From Syngnathus acus (lineage: Eukaryota > Chordata > Actinopteri > Syngnathiformes > Syngnathidae): DNA of 64,000 nt. Below are positions 61,201 to 64,000 of the stretch, one piece after another. A program made the translations under genes and the position numbers. How positions within the stretch are numbered: position 1 is the stretch's first letter; each line of letters starts with the position of its first letter. The notes beneath the pieces were generated by a model. The model had not been told where the DNA came from. It was given only the letters and a program-made list of their open reading frames with translations, and ran no database searches. Location: positions 5,289,001 through 5,353,000 of the forward strand of contig NC_051087.1 in NCBI RefSeq assembly GCF_901709675.1. Direction: 5' to 3'.

Positions 61201-63495
61201 AAAAGATTGCCAAGAAAAGGTGTCCACGTTTCACGCATACTGCCAAACAATTATCACTGAAAAGAAAATCCAGCCAGAACACATCACCAATATGGACGAG
61301 GTAACACTCAGCTTTGATATTCCTCTGAACGACGCTGTGGAGAAAACATCCTTCACTGTAGTTCTCGCCTGCCAGGCCAATGGGAACAAACTTCCACCAA
61401 TGGTTATTTTTAAGAAGACGACCTTGCCAAAAAGAGACTTTCCAGCCGGCATCGTCATCGAAGCGAACTCGAATGGATGCATGGATGAGGACACGATGTG
61501 TGCGTGGCTTCGAGAAATTTATGTCAAGAGACCGGGTGGCTTCTTCCACATTTCTCCGTCCTTATTGATTTACAACTCCACGTGTGCTCATCTTACCGAT
61601 GCTATCAAAAAACAAGTGAAGAAAACGAATTCGGAGCTTGCCGTCAATCCGGATGGATCAAGTAAAGAACTCCAGCCGCTATCTATTGGTGTCAACGGTG
61701 CATTCAAAGCGAGAATGCAAGTTGCGTGGAAGCAGTGGATGGCAGAAGGCGAACACACGTTCACCAAGACAGGGAGACAGCGCCAGGTCACTTGTGCCAC
61801 TATCTGCCAGTGGATCGTGGATGCCTGGGCTGATATATCAATCTCAACTGTGGTCCGAGCTTTCACCAAGGCAGGAATAATCAGTGAACTGCCAGGAAAT
61901 AGCAGCGACGCTGACTTGGATAATGACGAAAGGGAGCCGGACACATTGGTTGCCGCACTCACCGAACTGTTAAATTGGGACATGGAAGAAGAAGAATTTG
62001 AGGGATAAGTGGACAGGGTATGAACTGAACGACATCTTATCTAACTGTACAATGTTGAGTTATGCACAACAGTATCAGACTGTTTCTTTGACGTGTTTAC
62101 AACTGCACAAAGAACTAACTTTTATACCTAAGTCGAACAATTTCGAGAGTTACTATATTCTAAATGCAATAACGTTTGATTTGGTGGTAAGGGAAAAGTT
62201 CTCCTCCACTTTTGAGTTAGCGTATTGTGAATGCGCTAACGTTTGATTTAAACGTCAACTTGAATTCCAATTATCGTGTGGTATTAATAAAGCTTGACGG
62301 AATGACCTATTTGACTGTTTTGTTGACATTCCCCTTTAGCACAGTTCCATCTAGTGGATGCATAACGCAAGCCCAGTCAAACGTTTGACTGCAGTAGCTT
62401 CTATTCTAAAACAGGCCAGTCAAGTTCAGTTATAGAGCCCTAAATCACAGACGAGTCTCAAAGGGCTTCACATGTGCAAAAATGACAATTATTATCAACA
62501 TCCCCTGATCTTAACTCCCACAGATGGGAGGATCCCCCTTCCAGGATAATGTAAAACAACCCAAAGCAAAAGTAGATGCCCATATTCAAATTGAAGAGCT
62601 GCAGGAAGGTGCCCTCAATTGTCAAGGCAGTGTCTTCGAGGGTGGTCATCTCGATTGCTCGACAAGAAATCCAGACAGCCAGTTTCAGTGTCAGGGGCCC
62701 CAACTCAAACTCCAGTCGAATCGGCCAACACAGGTTTGTTTCTACTGAGGTAGCAGCTCTGATATCTATTGGTAGGACATTCCAAAGCTCTGAAGCTCGA
62801 ATAGAGTATGCTCTAGGCCCTGTGGACTTCTTTTTGGCCCTCTGGGTCACTATCAATGAAGGTGCGCCTTATAATCCAGTGCGCCTTATAGTGCAGAAAA
62901 TACGGTAAAACCTATGTATATTTGACGTATGACAAGCATCACAATTTCTTTTTCCGACTAAAGTTGGATTGATCAAAAACTCCACGCCACGACCTGTCAG
63001 ACGTTATTACAAACGACTTTTCTTTCCGTCTCGTAGGATTCCTCCATGAAATCCCGTACCCCTTCATCGACGACACCAGCCCGGAGCACCATCATGACAC
63101 TACCCGCGCTGCCCCTGGCACCTGTGCCCCCAAGCCTCCCGGCAGAAGCTCAGCGGACCTCACTTCCCCAGCAACCACAGCTCAAGCTGGTGCCAAGTGA
63201 GAGCGGCATAGTGCTGTCCTGGTGCGTGGCTGAAACAGATCAGTCATGCGCGACTGTCGAAAGCTACCACCTCTATGCCTACCACCAGGACAACTCCAAC
63301 AGCAATTCAGGTCAGCAGCACTGGAAGAAGATCGGGGAGGTGAAAGCCCTTCCATTACCCATGGCCTGCACCCTGACCCAGTTCCAGTCTGGGTCCACAT
63401 ACCATTTTGCGGTTCGAGCCAAAGACATCTATGGGCGCTTTGGCCCCTTCTGCGAGCCCCAGTGCACAAATGTCATCAATCCTAGCTCAAACTGA
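52298..63495 (+). CDS. atf7ip: ATF7IP (MCAF1), SETDB1 partner in gene silencing
   Basis: Twelve coding exons: 52298-52786, 53241-53610, 55401-55576, 55715-55852, 55962-56033, 56138-56244, 57910-57977, 58385-59026, 59646-59747, 59838-59912, 60380-60459 and 63037-63495, 925 residues. The N-terminus has [18 protein letters not shown] as in ATF7IP. Then come a Ser/Pro/Glu-rich region, a coiled coil (about 345-415, [17 protein letters not shown]..) that binds SETDB1 in the family, a poly-Ala stretch (about 415-450) and a Ser/Thr-rich region. A SUMO-interacting motif VIDLT with DDDD follows (about 710-719), and a C-terminal fibronectin type III domain (about 815-922, [33 protein letters not shown]) that binds MBD1. 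It works in the nucleus, stabilising SETDB1 for H3K9 methylation. The N-terminal region is far shorter than in mammals. The poly(A) signal is at 63912-63917. Confidence 0.92.
52843..53214 (+). mobile_element. Solo LTR with 5-bp target duplication
   Basis: The 372-bp unit begins TGTCACGA and ends TCGTGACA (8-bp terminal inverted repeat). It is flanked on both sides by GGAAT (52838-52842 and 53215-53219). It contains TATTTAAG near 52974 and AATAAA near 53152, followed by a GT-rich tail, the layout of an LTR promoter and poly(A) site. The 5-bp duplication and TG..CA ends fit a Gypsy-type LTR retrotransposon reduced by recombination. It lies in an atf7ip intron and the copy looks young, because ends and duplication are perfect. 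Confidence 0.9.
53707..54325 (-). mobile_element. Non-LTR retroposon with 16-bp target duplication
   Basis: CAGCAGGACTTACTGT stands at both 53691-53706 and 54326-54341. Between them is a 619-bp unit that starts on the plus strand with (CAT)n. Read on the minus strand it ends in (GAT)n, the 3' tail. Near that end the minus strand reads GGAAGGGCATCCGGCTGTAA, a word I know from RTE/Dong-type fish LINE and SINE 3' ends. There is no intact reverse transcriptase, so it is a 5'-truncated LINE or a SINE. Confidence 0.85.
54342..55400 (+). other. atf7ip intron, remaining part
   Basis: AT-rich sequence with no exon or recognisable repeat apart from short T-runs. Confidence 0.4.
56772..57318 (+). CDS. 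atf7ip: BEN-like domain exon, possible alternative last exon of atf7ip
   Basis: A CCTTCCAACAG acceptor opens a 547-base frame in the phase left by the atf7ip exon 56138-56244 (Arg codon split CG|C). It would give a 632-residue isoform ending at TAA 57316-57318. The first third is Lys/Glu-rich linker. The rest ([40 protein letters not shown], then [20 protein letters not shown]) has the helical layout and the ALP..L, RFP, W..I..INE positions seen in BEN domains, which mediate DNA binding and repression. Poly(A) signals at 57735-57740 and 57800-57805 precede the next constitutive exon at 57910. Such an isoform would keep the SETDB1-binding coiled coil but replace the SUMO motif and FN3 domain. 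It could instead be a separate nested gene. The BEN assignment is by eye. Confidence 0.55.
57379..57530 (+). repeat. hAT-like MITE fragment
   Basis: CAGTGTTATTCAATTCGCGG, then CCCGCGGGCCAGATGCGGCCC, resembles the left part of the element at 35005 (GGGGGCCAGATACGGCCCGC). The right end is not recognisable. It falls in the putative 3'UTR of the BEN-like exon. Confidence 0.55.
60788..62008 (+). CDS. POGK-like pogo transposase, frame intact but catalytic residues altered
   Basis: About 406 residues from [14 protein letters not shown] (an upstream Met at 60770 adds six). Domains: an N-terminal Brinker/psq-type helix-turn-helix (about 8-50, [20 protein letters not shown]), a CENP-B-type helix-turn-helix (about 60-130, ending [13 protein letters not shown]), then a DDE endonuclease fold. 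The first Asp is present (NMDEV). Where the family has a second Asp in LL.W-D-S...HL, this frame reads [11 protein letters not shown] (Asn). Where it has LQPLD, this reads LQPLSIGVN (Ser). About 15 residues between DIPLN and FTVVLAC are also missing. There are no stops or frameshifts. It should bind DNA but not cut it. It may be a recently damaged copy or a frame kept for a host role. Confidence 0.85.
   Translation: MASPKRHAYDAEFKLKTLSYAAKHGNRAAAREFKVNESMVRKWKKQEDNLSQVKKTQKSFRGNKARWPQLEDKLEQWVVEQRSANRKVSTVSIRMKATTLAQEMNINEFHGGPSWCFRFMKRRNLLNRKRSAISQQLPKDCQEKVSTFHAYCQTIITEKKIQPEHITNMDEVTLSFDIPLNDAVEKTSFTVVLACQANGNKLPPMVIFKKTTLPKRDFPAGIVIEANSNGCMDEDTMCAWLREIYVKRPGGFFHISPSLLIYNSTCAHLTDAIKKQVKKTNSELAVNPDGSSKELQPLSIGVNGAFKARMQVAWKQWMAEGEHTFTKTGRQRQVTCATICQWIVDAWADISISTVVRAFTKAGIISELPGNSSDADLDNDEREPDTLVAALTELLNWDMEEEEFEG
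62400..62870 (-). mobile_element. LINE-like 3' fragment nested in the pogo element
   Basis: On the minus strand near 62790-62850 a frame reads [19 protein letters not shown], which matches the conserved C-terminal block of fish non-LTR reverse transcriptases (A.ELWN.LP..IR). The plus strand has TCAAAGGGCTTCACATGTGC near 62457, a word common in fish repeats. It interrupts the 3' part of the pogo element, so it inserted later. Confidence 0.55.
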
Positions 63496-63911
63496 ACACC
63501 TACAAAAATCATTTGCATTTGACTGTTTGTTACCTATTTTAGGCAATGTTATGTCATAGGAGCTCCAATATTGTTCATTGTTGACATAGAGTATCTGTAA
63601 ATTGTCCTCAGCCGACTTTTGACTGACTTGCAAAGTTGCAGCAGCAGATGGTGTAGTTCAGTGCTTGATGTATTTTTCATGGTTAATACTGTTGTATATA
63701 AGTGAAACTCTTCTCCACCTCCTCATGGTCCAGTTCAGATCATTTGTTATTGGATCATCTACATTTGCCCAGGTGTTGTTTTGCTTTACTGGAGACATGA
63801 TGCCAGAACTCTCTTGTCAACAGAATTGCACAAAAGTGTATACATGTGTGGTAGGAAGTGAATGAGAATTTTTGTAAGTTTTGTCTGGTAACCAGACTTG
63901 TGACAAACACA

Positions 63912-63917
63912 AATAAA
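63912..63917 (+). terminator. atf7ip: atf7ip poly(A) signal
   Basis: AATAAA lies about 420 bases after the atf7ip stop codon, in an AT-rich 3'UTR with no coding potential. Confidence 0.7.
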
Positions 63918-64000
63918 ACGTTTTATTAAAACTGCTCCTTATTTCCTTTCCGGACATTTTTGGTGGGTAGTATTTAGAAGTGTATGTGAAGTAAATATAA

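Larger units (their letters stand above)
60504..62907 (+). mobile_element. Pogo-type (Tc1/mariner superfamily) DNA transposon
   Basis: The right end, read on the minus strand, is CCGTATTTTCTGCACTATAA then GGCGCACTGG, bounded by TA. The left end is degenerate but keeps CATTATAAGGCGCACTTAAA at about 60523. AAGGCGCAC repeats near both ends are typical of vertebrate pogo-like elements. The interior holds a long transposase frame (60788-62008) and, near the 3' end, a foreign repeat (about 62400-62870). The whole element sits in the last atf7ip intron in the same orientation. Confidence 0.75.

Overview
The window is vertebrate nuclear DNA and almost certainly from a ray-finned fish. It shows GT-AG spliced genes with short introns, a 147-codon fish-type myoglobin, CpG-rich promoters and typical teleost repeats (Tc1/mariner, pogo, hAT-like MITEs, SINEs, an LTR). 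A percomorph is likely. The exact species cannot be read from the sequence.

Layout, left to right. (1) The 3' end of triobp (+, exons to 2964) converges tail-to-tail on smdt1/EMRE (-, 3386-4322). (2) smdt1 is head-to-head with a LUC7-like splicing factor gene (+, 5191-8761). (3) cenpm (+, 9778-12412) is followed by a 2.3 kb gap holding two copies of a short module, each with a perfect MEF2-type site. Myoglobin follows (-, 14697-15494). (4) serhl, a serine-hydrolase-like gene (+, 16723-19525), then 5 kb of mostly non-coding DNA, then the 66-codon smim45 (+, 24809-25009). (5) An unrecognised spliced gene (+, 27118 to about 28110) lies before septin3 (+, 30625-33546). (6) From about 38.2 kb to the end lies atf7ip (+). 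It has a CpG-rich 5' exon, a 13.4 kb first intron and 12 coding exons from 52298 to 63495. The first intron carries two Tc1-like elements, a degenerate tandem array and a nested THAP-domain ORF. Later introns hold a solo LTR with target duplication, a retroposon with a 16-bp duplication and a pogo element with an intact but catalytically altered transposase ORF. One atf7ip exon (56772-57318) is phase-compatible and encodes a BEN-like domain with its own stop and poly(A) signals.

From general knowledge, triobp, smdt1, cenpm, serhl, smim45, septin3 and mb all have human orthologues on chromosome 22q, so the left half is a conserved synteny block. The LUC7-like gene and atf7ip map elsewhere in human. 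The genes do not form one pathway. They cover actin/Rho signalling, mitochondrial calcium uptake, pre-mRNA splicing, the kinetochore, oxygen storage, septin filaments and SETDB1-linked silencing.

The best candidates for something new are the BEN-like terminal exon of atf7ip, the pogo transposase that has lost two of its three catalytic acidic residues while staying open, the duplicated MEF2 module beside myoglobin, and the degenerate tandem array in atf7ip intron 1. Exon coordinates are hand-read from splice consensus, reading phase and protein similarity. All exon sets given for complete genes sum to a whole number of codons.
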